A stretch of DNA of 64,000 nt from Sporosarcina cyprini (GCF_022048975.1 NZ_JAKMHX010000022.1:62001-126000); one strand, 5' to 3'. Positions 30,199-39,310 are shown, counted from the first letter of the stretch. The notes: a model not told the origin generated them from the sequence alone. Translations and numbers: made by a program.

Positions 30199-30654
30199 TT
30201 ACACTTCTCTCTGTACAGCCGTCTTCCTCCACCGGGTACGGGTAAGGAGAATCCCTAGAACCAATCCGTATACAATATGCCCAATCAGCCAATAAACGAT
30301 AGCAGCCACACTATCAATAGGTGGTGTACGCATCGATAGACCCGTTGTCGGATAAATAAGAGCCCCGATTAAAAAATTGACTAATGTACAGAAGCCAATG
30401 ATCTGTTTGATGTTTCTCTTTTCTATTACGAATTGGAGGACAAATACGAGAACAATGGAGACAATTAGATGAAACAACACTTCTACAGGTTCGGAATACG
30501 TATAATTACGGAAAACGGGTATATAATCCACATTCAATAACAAGGTATAGACCTTATGGCCAGTTGCCTGTTCAATCCATTTAAAAAATAGGGACAGCAC
30601 TAAGCCCGCAACAATGCCGATACCAAGCAGTTGATACGCCTTCTTCATATCCAT
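30199..30654 (-). CDS. Unrecognised four-helix membrane protein
   Basis: 151 aa with about four hydrophobic segments (LLGIGIVAGLVLSLFF, FHLIVSIVLVFVLQFV, IIGFCTLVNFLIGALIY, IVYWLIGHIVYGLVLGILL). Its shape recalls YagU-like proteins, but I cannot confirm a family. It is divergent from the MerR-type regulator across 122 bp that hold a perfect TGTACA palindrome, so it is a likely target of that regulator. Confidence 0.65.
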   Translation of the reverse strand: MDMKKAYQLLGIGIVAGLVLSLFFKWIEQATGHKVYTLLLNVDYIPVFRNYTYSEPVEVLFHLIVSIVLVFVLQFVIEKRNIKQIIGFCTLVNFLIGALIYPTTGLSMRTPPIDSVAAIVYWLIGHIVYGLVLGILLTRTRWRKTAVQREV

Positions 30655-30688
30655 TCACGCCCTTTTCATTTCAATTCATAATAAACCC

Positions 30689-30741
30689 TGTACAATCATT
30701 GTACATCAAACGTTGTACGAGTGTAAAAAATCAGATATACT
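30689..30741 (+). promoter_or_regulatory. Divergent operator region with TGTACA palindrome and regulator promoter
   Basis: TGTACAATCATTGTACA (30689-30705) is a perfect 17-bp palindrome. A third half-site TTGTAC (30713-30718) is also the -35 hexamer, with TATACT (30736-30741) exactly 17 bp away. The layout suggests autorepression of the downstream regulator. CarH/LitR-family repressors use similar TGTACA-type sites, as far as I recall. Confidence 0.72.
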
Positions 30742-30776
30742 AATTACAGCGTCTTGTGAAGGAAGTGAGCACTCGA

Positions 30777-31694
30777 ATGTCTGTCTCAGAAAATGGAGTA
30801 TATACAATCAAACAAGTAGCAGAGGCCACGGGGCTTTCGACACAAGTCATCCGTAAATGGGAAGAGAGGTATTCCCTGATCGTCCCAGATCGTCTGCCAA
30901 ACGGATACCGAGTATATAGCGAGCAGGACATCCAGCTGTTAGCAAAAGTTAAAACACTGGCCGACCAAGGCTTCCCGATTCGCCAAGCAGCTGATATGGC
31001 GAAAGAAGAAATGGAGGCAGGGACTTTTATTTCTGAAGCCCCTACCCTCGAAATGCCTTCGGCTAATGACAATGAAACTGTCCGAAAGCTGTTAGATAGC
31101 GGTGCCGTTTGTGACGAAATCGAATTGAATGTTTTATTGCAAAACGCTTATCTCGAGCTCGGCTTAGCACCATTTCTCGATACCATCGTCATCCCCTTCC
31201 TGAAAGAAGTCGGATTGCGTTGGGAACTTGGTGAATGGGATGAGTATCAAGAGTCCGTCTCCAGTCTCGTTGTACGTGATTTCCTTGTGCAGATCCGCAG
31301 AACCCATCAATATCGGAATGATGCACCCATTCTCGTAACGGCATGCCTGCCAGACGAACGGCATGAAATTCCGATCCATATTTTAGCGCTGAAGAGCATG
31401 ATGAAGGGGTACAAAACGATTGTTGTGGCCTCCTCACCTGCCCCAGGCGCCATTCAATCTCTTGTCAAAAGGTTGAAGCCGGCAAAAGTGTTGTTATCTG
31501 CCTCAACCTCAGTGCCTTTCAAGAAAAATCCTGGCTTATTGGATGAATTGGATGAATTTGCGGCAGCACAAAAAAACACCGATTTTTATATCGGTGGCCA
31601 TGGAGCTATCCATTACGCTGCCCATAGACCAATCAATACATTGAAGGTCACGAACAGTTTGGATGACGTATTTGAAGATTCTTCAGGAAAATAA
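30777..31694 (+). CDS. MerR-type regulator with B12-binding-like domain (CarH/LitR-like)
   Basis: 305 aa from ATG at 30777 behind GGAAGTGAG. N-terminal MerR helix-turn-helix (YTIKQVAEATGLSTQVIRKWEERY, wing NGYRVYSEQDIQ). A B12-binding-like domain follows: helical part with VGLRWELGEW holding the Trp of the photoreceptor family, then LPDERHEIPI where the axial His of E-x-H-E-L-G is kept but Gly is Pro. The EH pair that follows the Trp in CarH is replaced by ES. It may sense adenosyl-B12 and light, or have lost the ligand. Neighbours include a photolyase. Confidence 0.85.
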   Translation: MSVSENGVYTIKQVAEATGLSTQVIRKWEERYSLIVPDRLPNGYRVYSEQDIQLLAKVKTLADQGFPIRQAADMAKEEMEAGTFISEAPTLEMPSANDNETVRKLLDSGAVCDEIELNVLLQNAYLELGLAPFLDTIVIPFLKEVGLRWELGEWDEYQESVSSLVVRDFLVQIRRTHQYRNDAPILVTACLPDERHEIPIHILALKSMMKGYKTIVVASSPAPGAIQSLVKRLKPAKVLLSASTSVPFKKNPGLLDELDEFAAAQKNTDFYIGGHGAIHYAAHRPINTLKVTNSLDDVFEDSSGK

Positions 31695-31698
31695 ATAT

Positions 31699-31713
31699 AC
31701 CCCACATAGTGGG
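31699..31713. terminator. Small hairpin between convergent genes
   Basis: CCCCAC-ATA-GTGGGG is a perfect 6-bp stem between the regulator and the minus-strand 60-aa gene. A T-rich stretch follows on the minus strand only, so it is a weak terminator. Confidence 0.45.
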
Positions 31714-31721
31714 GCACGTTA

Positions 31722-31904
31722 TTATTGATAGGCGGGCGGCAGTTCAGATTCATCGTAACCTGCCGCCTCTGTTCTTCTTTTATTACCTGTCTCATCATTT
31801 GCGTAGTGAACTGGAGCTCCTTCTCCGATCATATCCAAAGAGGCTATATAGTCCAGATCTCGTCTGCGTTCCATCTCAGTTGGATCAACCGGTTTTTGTC
31901 CCAT
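31722..31904 (-). CDS. Small hydrophilic protein, function unknown
   Basis: 60 aa from the ATG at 31902-31904, 9 bp after a strong AAGGAGG; two upstream ATGs crowd that site. The sequence is acidic and charged (RRRDLDYIASLDMIGEGAPVH near the middle, DESELPPAYQ at the end). No membrane segment or known motif. Convergent with the B12-type regulator. Confidence 0.62.
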   Translation of the reverse strand: MGQKPVDPTEMERRRDLDYIASLDMIGEGAPVHYANDETGNKRRTEAAGYDESELPPAYQ

Positions 31905-32143
31905 CCACATCATCCTCCTTCAAAGTAATCCGTGACCACTTGCACCATCACCAATGACCGACAGGACTCCGCTACTATTAGTTACCCCCTATTCTATTAG
32001 AACGAGTAAACTATTATATTATGATTCAGGCTTTGGTATACTAAATATTCAGTCACCGATAAAACAATTCTTCCGTTTCACCATAACGCAGAAAGGATAT
32101 AGTAGTAATAGTAATAAAAGCCCCCAGAAGGAGGTAAAGAAAC

Positions 32144-32536
32144 ATGAAACGAATTGTCCTCTTCGATGGTGAATGCAACTTCTGCAACTCCAGTGTCCAA
32201 TTCATCATTAAACGAGATCCAGCTAATCATTTTCTTTTTTCCTCACTGCAAAGTGAAACCGGAAAAAAATATGTGAAGCAATTTCACATTCCAGATGATG
32301 TAGACAGTCTAGTCTTGATTGATAATGGGAGAGCTTACACGAAGTCTGCTGCCGCGCTTCATATTGCAAAGAAACTGGATGGTCTCTGGCATCTGCTCTT
32401 TCTATTTATACTGGTTCCACGAAAAATCCGTGACAAAGTCTATGATTATGTGGCCAAGAATCGTTATAAATGGTTTGGCAAACAGGAAGAAGCTTGCATG
32501 TTGCCGACACCCGAAGAACGTAAACGATTCATCTGA
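32144..32536 (+). CDS. DCC-family thiol-disulfide oxidoreductase-like protein
   Basis: 130 aa. The family signature DxxCxxC is at the N-terminus (LFDGECNFCNSSVQF), with the later PRKIRDKVYDYVAKNRYKWFG typical of YuxK/DCC proteins. Its reaction is unproven. Strong ribosome site AGAAGGAGG. Its terminator hairpin is the target of the downstream mobile element. Confidence 0.85.
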   Translation: MKRIVLFDGECNFCNSSVQFIIKRDPANHFLFSSLQSETGKKYVKQFHIPDDVDSLVLIDNGRAYTKSAAALHIAKKLDGLWHLLFLFILVPRKIRDKVYDYVAKNRYKWFGKQEEACMLPTPEERKRFI

Positions 32537-32615
32537 AGAAACGCGCTTCCTTACAGGAAGCGTCAGACTGTAGACAAAGTCACTTTTAGATGAATGGAAA
32601 TGCATAAACCAACCG

Positions 32616-32730
32616 GCAGGGAGCGCAACTTCGCTTTCCATGGGCTTGGCTTCAGCCTCCTCGTCACTCCGTTCCTGCGGGGTCTTCAGCTCAAGCTATT
32701 CCCATAGGAGTCTTCGTTGCGTTCCCTGCC
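32616..32730 (-). repeat. Structured interspersed repeat, copy 1 (minus orientation)
   Basis: Ends GGCAGGGAGCGCAAC and GTTGCGTTCCCTGCC are inverted repeats with one mismatch, giving a long hairpin. On the minus strand it carries GACTCCTATGGGA, GACCCCGCAGGAA, ACGAGGAGGCT and GGAAAGCG in that order, the same blocks as copy 2. I recall related blocks as common interspersed repeats in Bacillales genomes. Confidence 0.75.
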
Positions 32731-32841
32731 TTTAATACAATTTCTTAATTGTTGAGTAAATACATGAAGACTCTCTAAACTTCTTGTATACGAGGTCTAT
32801 CATATTAATTATTAATAACAACATACCTTGTTAGCAGAACA

Positions 32842-32972
32842 TCCGTTGATTGGAGCGGAAGGCGGCGACTCCTGGGGGATGAGCGGGACAGGTGAGACCC
32901 CACAGGAAGCGAAGCGGACGAGGAGGCTCACCGCCCGCCCCCCGGAAAGCGACCGCCAGAAGCGTAAATCAA
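32842..32972 (+). repeat. Structured interspersed repeat, copy 2 (plus orientation)
   Basis: Blocks GACTCCTGGGGGA, GACCCCACAGGAAGCGAAGC, GACGAGGAGGCTCACCGCC and GGAAAGCG occur between inverted ends GTTGATT and AATCAAC. The element is GC-rich and strongly foldable. It is a diverged, oppositely oriented relative of copy 1. Confidence 0.78.
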
Positions 32973-33131
32973 CTTTACTAGGAATCTAAATGTAAGTAGC
33001 GGTTGTATATTATTTCTATACGCCACAACAAATTAATATGCTTTTGTCTACGCTCTGACGCTTCCTTACAGGAAGCGTTTTTTTGCGCGTGCAAAAAGGA
33101 GATAAACAGAATGTCTATCTCCTCCATGAAT

Positions 33132-33503
33132 TTATGATGTTTCTGCAGCTTGCCGTATCTTTTCATTTTCTTCCGCCGTGAAAGCGCGAGACCTGGTGAG
33201 GAACCGCTTGCCCTCAACGCCTTCCAGCGAAAACATGCCACCCCTCCCGTCTACAACATCAATGATCAGCTGCGTATGTCTCCAATACTCATACTGATTT
33301 TTATGCATATAAAACGGCACACCGCCGATATGGCCGAGAAGCACGTCCTGGTCGCCGATGATCAAATCGCCTTCCGGATAACACATCGGGGAGGATCCGT
33401 CACAGCAGCCGCCCGATTGATGGAACATGAGCGGGCCGTGCTTCGCCTTCAGCTTTTCGATCAATCCCAAAGCAGCGTCTGTCGCTAAAACGCGTTCAGG
33501 CAT
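33132..33503 (-). CDS. DUF779 protein linked to aldehyde dehydrogenase
   Basis: 123 aa. Family features: HQSGGCCDGSSPMCYPEGD near residue 28 with a Cys-Cys pair and a third Cys, GHIGGVPFYMHKNQYEYW, and VDGRGGMFSLEGVEGKRFLTRSR. DUF779 genes regularly follow acetaldehyde-type dehydrogenases; the role is unknown, possibly an assembly or redox partner. It is 18 bp downstream of the dehydrogenase gene. Confidence 0.88.
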   Translation of the reverse strand: MPERVLATDAALGLIEKLKAKHGPLMFHQSGGCCDGSSPMCYPEGDLIIGDQDVLLGHIGGVPFYMHKNQYEYWRHTQLIIDVVDGRGGMFSLEGVEGKRFLTRSRAFTAEENEKIRQAAETS

Positions 33504-33521
33504 GGACCCGTCTCCTTTCCA

Positions 33522-35063
33522 TTAAAAGAATCCTAGCTTGTCTTCGCTATAGCTGATGAGCATGTTTTTCGTCTGTTGGTAATGCGCCAGCATTTGAAGG
33601 TGGTTTTCCCGCCCGATGCCGGATGCCTTATAGCCGCCGAATGCCGCGTGGGCCGGATAGGCGTGATAGCAGTTCGTCCATACTCGCCCTGCTTCGATGC
33701 CGCGTCCGAAGCGATAAGCTGTATTCATATCACGCGTCCAGACACCTGCACCTAATCCGTATAACGTATCATTGGCGATTTCAAGTGCCTCTTCCTTTGT
33801 TTTAAAAGTCGTTACGGATACGACAGGTCCGAAAATCTCCTCCTGGAAAATCCGCATCTTGTTATTTCCTTTAAATACAGTCGGCTGGATATAATAACCG
33901 TCCGCCAAGTCCCCTTCCATCTTGTTGCGGTCGCCTCCAGTCAGGCATTCTGCCCCTTCCTGCTTACCGATATCGAGATAAGAAAGGATTTTTTCCATTT
34001 GTTCTGTCGATGCCTGCGCACCCATCATAACGGTTGGGTCAAGCGGATTTCCAGTTTTGATCGCCTTTACCCGCTCAATCGCACGTTCCATGAACTTGTC
34101 ATAGATGGACTCCTGGATGAGCGCACGCGATGGACATGTACACACTTCGCCTTGATTCAACGCGAATAGGACAAATCCTTCGACTGCTTTATCCAAGAAC
34201 GAATCATCTTCAGCCATTACATCTTCAAAGAAAATGTTCGGTGATTTACCGCCAAGCTCCAGTGTGACAGGAATCAAATTTTGAGATGCATACTGCATAA
34301 TCAGTCGGCCTGTTGTCGTTTCACCTGTAAACGCAATCTTGCCGATACGCGGATTGGACGCAAGTGGTTTTCCTGCTTCGAGGCCAAACCCGTTTACGAT
34401 ATTCACAACACCAGCCGGAAGCAGATCTTCAATTAATTCCATTAGTACCATAATGGACGAAGGCGTCTGTTCCGCCGGCTTCAAGACAACGCAGTTTCCT
34501 GCGGCAAGCGCCGGAGCCAGCTTCCATACTGCCATAAGCAGCGGGAAGTTCCATGGAATGATCTGCCCAACAACCCCGATCGGTTCGTGGAAATGATAAG
34601 CCACTGTATGATTGTCGATTTGGCTGACGCCGCCTTCCTGCGAACGAATCGCAGAGGCAAAGTAGCGGAAGTGGTCGATCGCTAACGGCAGGTCGGCATT
34701 CAGTGTCTCCCTCACGGCTTTCCCATTCTCCCATGTTTCTGCAACTGCAAGCATTTCCAAATTCTCTTCCATTCGATCAGCAATCTTCAAAAGGATATTC
34801 GCGCGTTCCGTAACGGATGTCTTCCCCCAAGCATCCTTTGCGGCATGCGCTGCGTCGAGAGCAAGCTCAATGTCCTCGGCCGTGGAACGGGCCACTTGTG
34901 TAAACACTTTGCCGGTTACAGGCGTGACATTGTCAAAGTACTCCCCTTTCACAGGGGCTGTCCATTTACCGCCGATATAATTATCGTACCGCTCCTTGAA
35001 GTTCACCTTTGCCCCTTCTGTGTTCGGAAACGCATAAACGTGTTTTTCTACAGCTTGTACCAT
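33522..35063 (-). CDS. NAD-dependent aldehyde dehydrogenase (acetaldehyde type)
   Basis: 513 aa. Catalytic Glu region [14 protein letters not shown] near 265, nucleophile Cys in [15 protein letters not shown] near 305, and cofactor segment [23 protein letters not shown]. Closest to the ExaC/AcoD type of acetaldehyde dehydrogenases, which pair with DUF779 proteins as here. It likely oxidises acetaldehyde or similar short aldehydes to acids. Confidence 0.9.
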   Translation of the reverse strand: MVQAVEKHVYAFPNTEGAKVNFKERYDNYIGGKWTAPVKGEYFDNVTPVTGKVFTQVARSTAEDIELALDAAHAAKDAWGKTSVTERANILLKIADRMEENLEMLAVAETWENGKAVRETLNADLPLAIDHFRYFASAIRSQEGGVSQIDNHTVAYHFHEPIGVVGQIIPWNFPLLMAVWKLAPALAAGNCVVLKPAEQTPSSIMVLMELIEDLLPAGVVNIVNGFGLEAGKPLASNPRIGKIAFTGETTTGRLIMQYASQNLIPVTLELGGKSPNIFFEDVMAEDDSFLDKAVEGFVLFALNQGEVCTCPSRALIQESIYDKFMERAIERVKAIKTGNPLDPTVMMGAQASTEQMEKILSYLDIGKQEGAECLTGGDRNKMEGDLADGYYIQPTVFKGNNKMRIFQEEIFGPVVSVTTFKTKEEALEIANDTLYGLGAGVWTRDMNTAYRFGRGIEAGRVWTNCYHAYPAHAAFGGYKASGIGRENHLQMLAHYQQTKNMLISYSEDKLGFF

Positions 35064-35426
35064 GTTCCATTCCTCCCTATTCTCTTAAAAATTGCTATTG
35101 TAAAGTGCTCGATTGCACACAAAGCCAGCTTATGAAGGGATAAGACAGGTTATTCATTTTGAATGCGCTTACATTTCATTCAACGATGTCCCCCACTTAT
35201 CTTCCATTTCTCTCTTATTCTATCTGACTATATTTACTATTTCAAGTTATAAGACTATAGTTGGCAGGGTATTCCTTGCCAGTATTTAATACTTCTATAA
35301 ATTACACCAACAAATTATCAAGCTAATAAAACCTTTTATTTAACATCTCCTCATACTTCCGTAATAATTTGTTAACATCTTCCCTTTACAATCAACTTAA
35401 CTACTCATAGTAAAGGGGTTTTATTC
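35064..35426. other. Intergenic divergent region
   Basis: 363 bp of AT-rich sequence separate the divergent dehydrogenase and protease genes. I see no gene, repeat or confident operator; TTTACAATC (about 35384) could be part of the htrA -10 region. Confidence 0.5.
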
Positions 35427-36593
35427 ATGGAAAACTCATTCGGAAAACGGTTGCTGTCTACTATTGGTGCAGGTGTCATCGGCTCTGCCTTGACTCTCGG
35501 TGTTGTGGCGAATACGGATCTGCTGAATGCCCAGTCCAAAACGGAAACACCTTCGTCAGTTCTTTCATCACAGGACAAAACGAGCAACACGAATGTGGTT
35601 AATACGGCAGTGACGAAAAACACTTCCTTGTCGGACATGGTGGAAAACACATCGAAGGCGATTGTCGGGATTACTAATTATCAGGAGCAAGGAAACCGGT
35701 TTGCGGGGGGCTCCTCTATTTCTGAATATGGGACTGGCTCTGGGGTCGTCTTTAAAATCGACGATAAGACGGCTTACATCGTGACAAACAATCATGTCAT
35801 CGAGGGTGCTGCCAAAATAGAAGTTACGACTTCGAAAGGGGAAAAAGCCGAGGGAGAATTAGTCGGCAGCGATGCATTGACAGACTTGGCAGTCGTTAAA
35901 ATCGATAAGAAATACGTGGATACGTATTTGGAATTCGGAAATTCCGATCAAGTTCGTGCAGGCGATTCCGTCATCGCGATCGGAAACCCGCTCAGCCTTG
36001 ATTTCTCAGGAACGGTGACACGTGGCATCATCAGCGCACCCGCCCGCTCCATCGACGTCAACACTTCAGCTGGTGCTTGGAAAATGGATGTCATCCAGAC
36101 AGACGCAGCCATTAACCCCGGTAACAGCGGCGGCGCGCTAATCAATGAAGACGGAAAAGTCATTGGCATTAACAGCTTGAAAATTGCTGAAAGCGGCGTA
36201 GAAGGCATCGGCTTTGCCATACCGAGCAATGATGTCGTTCCGCTCGTCGAGCAAATCATGAAATCAGGTAAAATTGAACGTCCATACATGGGTGTCGGCC
36301 TTGCTGACCTTGCCAACGTCCCTTATATGTATGTCCAACACTTGCCTAAGGAAATAGAAGGCGGCGTCATGGTCACTTCGGTCGATCCGAATTCCTCCGC
36401 TGCAAAGGCCGGCTTGAAGGAGCAGGATGTTATTACATCTATTAACGGCACAAACATCAAAAACGCGATGGATCTTCGAAAAGTCCTTTATTCCGATCTC
36501 AAAATCGGAGACAAAGCGAAATTGACCATTTATCGGGACAACCAAAAGCAGACTGTGGAATTGACGTTGACTAGCAATGCGGATTTGAAATAA
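35427..36593 (+). CDS. htrA: Membrane-anchored HtrA-like serine protease
   Basis: 388 aa. An N-terminal anchor (LLSTIGAGVIGSALTLGVVA), then a trypsin-like domain with catalytic His in VTNNHVIEGA, Asp in DALTDLAVVKI and Ser in INPGNSGGALINEDG, and a C-terminal PDZ domain (GVMVTSVDPNSSAAKAGLKE). It degrades or refolds misfolded exported proteins. A response regulator and kinase follow, hinting at envelope-stress control. Confidence 0.93.
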   Translation: MENSFGKRLLSTIGAGVIGSALTLGVVANTDLLNAQSKTETPSSVLSSQDKTSNTNVVNTAVTKNTSLSDMVENTSKAIVGITNYQEQGNRFAGGSSISEYGTGSGVVFKIDDKTAYIVTNNHVIEGAAKIEVTTSKGEKAEGELVGSDALTDLAVVKIDKKYVDTYLEFGNSDQVRAGDSVIAIGNPLSLDFSGTVTRGIISAPARSIDVNTSAGAWKMDVIQTDAAINPGNSGGALINEDGKVIGINSLKIAESGVEGIGFAIPSNDVVPLVEQIMKSGKIERPYMGVGLADLANVPYMYVQHLPKEIEGGVMVTSVDPNSSAAKAGLKEQDVITSINGTNIKNAMDLRKVLYSDLKIGDKAKLTIYRDNQKQTVELTLTSNADLK

Positions 36594-36700
36594 ATGCGAA
36601 ATGCACAGCCAACACCTTTGCCGAACAAGCGGCAGAGGTGTTTTGCCATGCCATCTTCCGATATAATTTCAGTAACGCATTTTAAAGGGAGGACAAGCCA

Positions 36701-37405
36701 TTGAAAATCCTAGTAATTGAAGACAATGAAAGTGTCGCTTCCATGATCGGGCTCTTTTTTGAGAAAGAAAAAATACAAGGTGAATTTGTAGCGGATGGCT
36801 TGGTCGGCTATGAACGGGCACAGGCGGAAAAGTGGGATTGCTTAATTATCGATTGGATGTTACCCAGCATGGATGGCGTTACGATTTGCCGGAAGTTGCG
36901 CCAGCAGGAAGTGGAAGTTCCCATTATTATGCTGACAGCGAAAAACACCGAATCCGAGCAAGTACTGGGGCTTGAAATGGGGGCGGATGACTACGTGACG
37001 AAGCCCTTCAGCCCGCTCGCTTTACTCGCCCGCATTAAGGCGGTCACCCGCCGATACGCCGGCCGCAAGGATTCTCAAGTGGAAGATCCCGATTGGCTTG
37101 TGACTGCTCATTTCCGGTTAAATTCGAGCACGCGGGAAGTGCTCCTGGACGGGAAGCCCGTTCCAAATCTGACGCCTAAGGAATTTGACCTGCTTCATTT
37201 TTTCATCCAGCATCCTAAACAAGTTTTCTCACGCGAACAATTGCTGGACCGAGTGTGGGGCTATGATTTCTACGGGGACGATCGGACGGTCGATGTCCAT
37301 ATTAAAAGACTGCGGACGAAGGTTTCCACAGGAGAAAGACCTTTTTTCCATACGGTATGGGGCGTTGGGTACCGATTTGATGAGTCGGAAGGAAGCGGCC
37401 GATGA
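36701..37405 (+). CDS. OmpR-family response regulator
   Basis: 234 aa. Receiver domain with phospho-acceptor Asp in CLIIDWMLPSMDG near residue 52 and Lys in YVTKPF; C-terminal winged helix (LTPKEFDLLHFFIQHP, GDDRTVDVHIKRLRTKV). TTG start behind AAAGGGAGG. The kinase gene overlaps its stop by 4 bp. Its targets are unknown; the adjacent htrA is a candidate. Confidence 0.92.
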   Translation: MKILVIEDNESVASMIGLFFEKEKIQGEFVADGLVGYERAQAEKWDCLIIDWMLPSMDGVTICRKLRQQEVEVPIIMLTAKNTESEQVLGLEMGADDYVTKPFSPLALLARIKAVTRRYAGRKDSQVEDPDWLVTAHFRLNSSTREVLLDGKPVPNLTPKEFDLLHFFIQHPKQVFSREQLLDRVWGYDFYGDDRTVDVHIKRLRTKVSTGERPFFHTVWGVGYRFDESEGSGR

Positions 37406-38808
37406 AAATTAAATATTTCTATCAGCAGCTGGCGAGCCATCTAGGTGTTATCATTATCGCTTTTGTGATTCTGAGCTTGCTGTTTTCAAGTTTTGCCCGC
37501 AATTTCGTTTACGAAAATAAAACCGAGGAACTGTTGTCATACGGCTCCTCCATTTTGAATGAACTTGAGACCAATGGAAATTCACGGATGGTGTTGCAAT
37601 CGTACGGGCATGTGCTCGGCGGACGTGATATCCAGTACAGCCTGTTTGATGAAAATTCCCGGATCATTTATTCCACTGGATTGAAGACGGCGTTGATCGA
37701 GCTAAACGAAGAAGAGTGGAATGAATTACAAAACGGCAAAGCCATTACAGTAAAGCAGGAATATAAGCGGTTTAACCAAGCGGTGACCTTCGCTTTGCTG
37801 CCGTATTTCCATAATGGGCATTTCGGGGGCGGCATCCTGCTCACGTCGCCCATAAAAGGGTCGCGCGAACTCATCTCCGAGTTGAACAGCTATGTCCTCT
37901 ATGCAATGGGTCTTGCCCTCCTGGCAGCCCTTTTGCTGAGCAGTCTGCTGTCCCGATTCCACGGCAGACGCATCAAACGGCTGCGCGCTGCGACGGCAAA
38001 CGTTTCACAAGGCGATTACTCCGTCCGGATTCCCTCTTCTGAAGTCGATGAAATCGGGGAATTGGCAGGAGACTTCAATGGCATGGTGGAAAAGCTCGGT
38101 GCATCCATGGAAGAGATTGAAAGCCTAGAGAACCGGCGCCGGCAATTCATGGCGGACGTGTCACATGAACTCCGCACCCCGCTTACGACCATCCGGGGCA
38201 TCATCGAAGGGCTGCGAAACGATATGATATCGGAGTCAGAAAAGGAGCGTGGGCTCGAACTGGCAAGCCGGGAAACGATGCGGCTCATCCGGCTTGTGAA
38301 TGAAAACCTGGATTACGAAAAAATCCGCTCCAATCAAGTCACACTGATGAAACAAGAAATCGATCTGACCGAGCTGCTTGAAATCATTGGCGAACAACTG
38401 GAAGATGCTGCAGAAGAAAAGGGCGACCGGATCATTGTTTCTGTGGATGGCCAGATATCTGTGTGGGCCGACTATGACCGGCTGACCCAGGTATTAATTA
38501 ACATCACGAAAAATAGTATTCAGTTCACCGAAAAAGGGACGATCTGGCTTCGGGGCCGCTCGGCAGATGAAGGAACGGTTATTGAGATTGAGGATACTGG
38601 GATCGGCATGCAGGCCGAGGAAGTCGAAAAGATATGGAACCGTTTTTACAAAGCGATTGATTCACGCACGACGAATCCATATGGCGAGTTCGGGCTTGGC
38701 CTGTCCATCGTCAAACAGCTCGTCCAATTGCATGGCGGCACCATTACAGTGGAAAGCGAACAAGACAAAGGGACGCTCTTCCGAATTGTGCTGCCACACG
38801 AAAAATAG
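37402..38808 (+). CDS. Sensor histidine kinase
   Basis: 468 aa. Two membrane segments (residues 12-32 and 160-182) flank an extracellular sensor of about 125 aa. HAMP near 185-235, phospho-acceptor His in DVSHELRTPLTTIRG near 255, N box LINITKNSIQF, and G boxes EDTGIGM and FGLGLSIV. Partner of the response regulator just upstream. The signal is unknown. Confidence 0.92.
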   Translation: MKIKYFYQQLASHLGVIIIAFVILSLLFSSFARNFVYENKTEELLSYGSSILNELETNGNSRMVLQSYGHVLGGRDIQYSLFDENSRIIYSTGLKTALIELNEEEWNELQNGKAITVKQEYKRFNQAVTFALLPYFHNGHFGGGILLTSPIKGSRELISELNSYVLYAMGLALLAALLLSSLLSRFHGRRIKRLRAATANVSQGDYSVRIPSSEVDEIGELAGDFNGMVEKLGASMEEIESLENRRRQFMADVSHELRTPLTTIRGIIEGLRNDMISESEKERGLELASRETMRLIRLVNENLDYEKIRSNQVTLMKQEIDLTELLEIIGEQLEDAAEEKGDRIIVSVDGQISVWADYDRLTQVLINITKNSIQFTEKGTIWLRGRSADEGTVIEIEDTGIGMQAEEVEKIWNRFYKAIDSRTTNPYGEFGLGLSIVKQLVQLHGGTITVESEQDKGTLFRIVLPHEK

Positions 38809-38848
38809 GAAGCTGTCATGCTGATCGCATGGCGGCTTCCTATTTTTC
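38800..38848. terminator. Bidirectional terminator after the two-component system
   Basis: ATAGGAAGCTGTCATGC pairs with GCATGGCGGCTTCCTAT around a TGATC loop. T runs follow on both strands. It serves the kinase and the convergent 156-aa gene. Confidence 0.85.
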
Positions 38849-39310
38849 TGTTTGATACAGTAAGATTGCGTCTTTCATTTGTTTGGGCGTCAATATAATA
38901 TGATCACTAGAATTGATGCTTACAAACGGCTCTCCCTCATTCTGGCCTTTCACATACAAACCAAAACCATTATTGGCAGGATATCCATATATATGGCATA
39001 CGACTTTCCCATCGTGCATGAAAACAATCTGATTCATGCCTTCACTCACCGTTTCTTGGATGTTGTCCCACCGGTATCCAACCGTCTCATACACTGCTTC
39101 CTTTGAAGCATATGGCACAAATGAATATAGGACGTCCCATTCAAACGGAGTGATGTCCGATAATGCAACTTGTTGTTGAGGATCCATCTTACGAATCTGC
39201 CCCTTCATTAATTCAAGATTATAATCCCAAACGTCCGGCTTAAAAGCTGGAATGAGCAGGCATATGGCACACACAAGCGACCCGATCGTTAGAACTTTCC
39301 ACTTCTTCAT
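38840..39310 (-). CDS. Unrecognised exported or anchored protein
   Basis: 156 aa from ATG at 39308-39310 behind AAAGGAGG. A hydrophobic N-terminus (VLTIGSLVCAICLLIPAF) is followed by an extracellular-looking domain with no motif I know (FEWDVLYSFVPYASKEAVYE, VVCHIYGYPANNGFGLYV). Convergent with the two-component system. Confidence 0.6.
   Translation of the reverse strand: MKKWKVLTIGSLVCAICLLIPAFKPDVWDYNLELMKGQIRKMDPQQQVALSDITPFEWDVLYSFVPYASKEAVYETVGYRWDNIQETVSEGMNQIVFMHDGKVVCHIYGYPANNGFGLYVKGQNEGEPFVSINSSDHIILTPKQMKDAILLYQTEK

Larger units (their letters stand above)
32544..33077. mobile_element. MITE-like element in a terminator hairpin
   Basis: A 496-bp insert (32563-33058) is flanked by a directly repeated 19-bp hairpin CGCTTCCTTACAGGAAGCG (32544-32562 and 33059-33077). 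Its ends are inverted repeats: TCAGACTGTAGACAAAGT on the left, and TCAGAGCGTAGACAAAAG read inward from the right (14 of 18 identical). No transposase is encoded. The right hairpin keeps the T run and can still terminate the upstream gene. The inside carries two inverted copies of a structured repeat. The mobilising family is not identifiable here. Confidence 0.78.
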
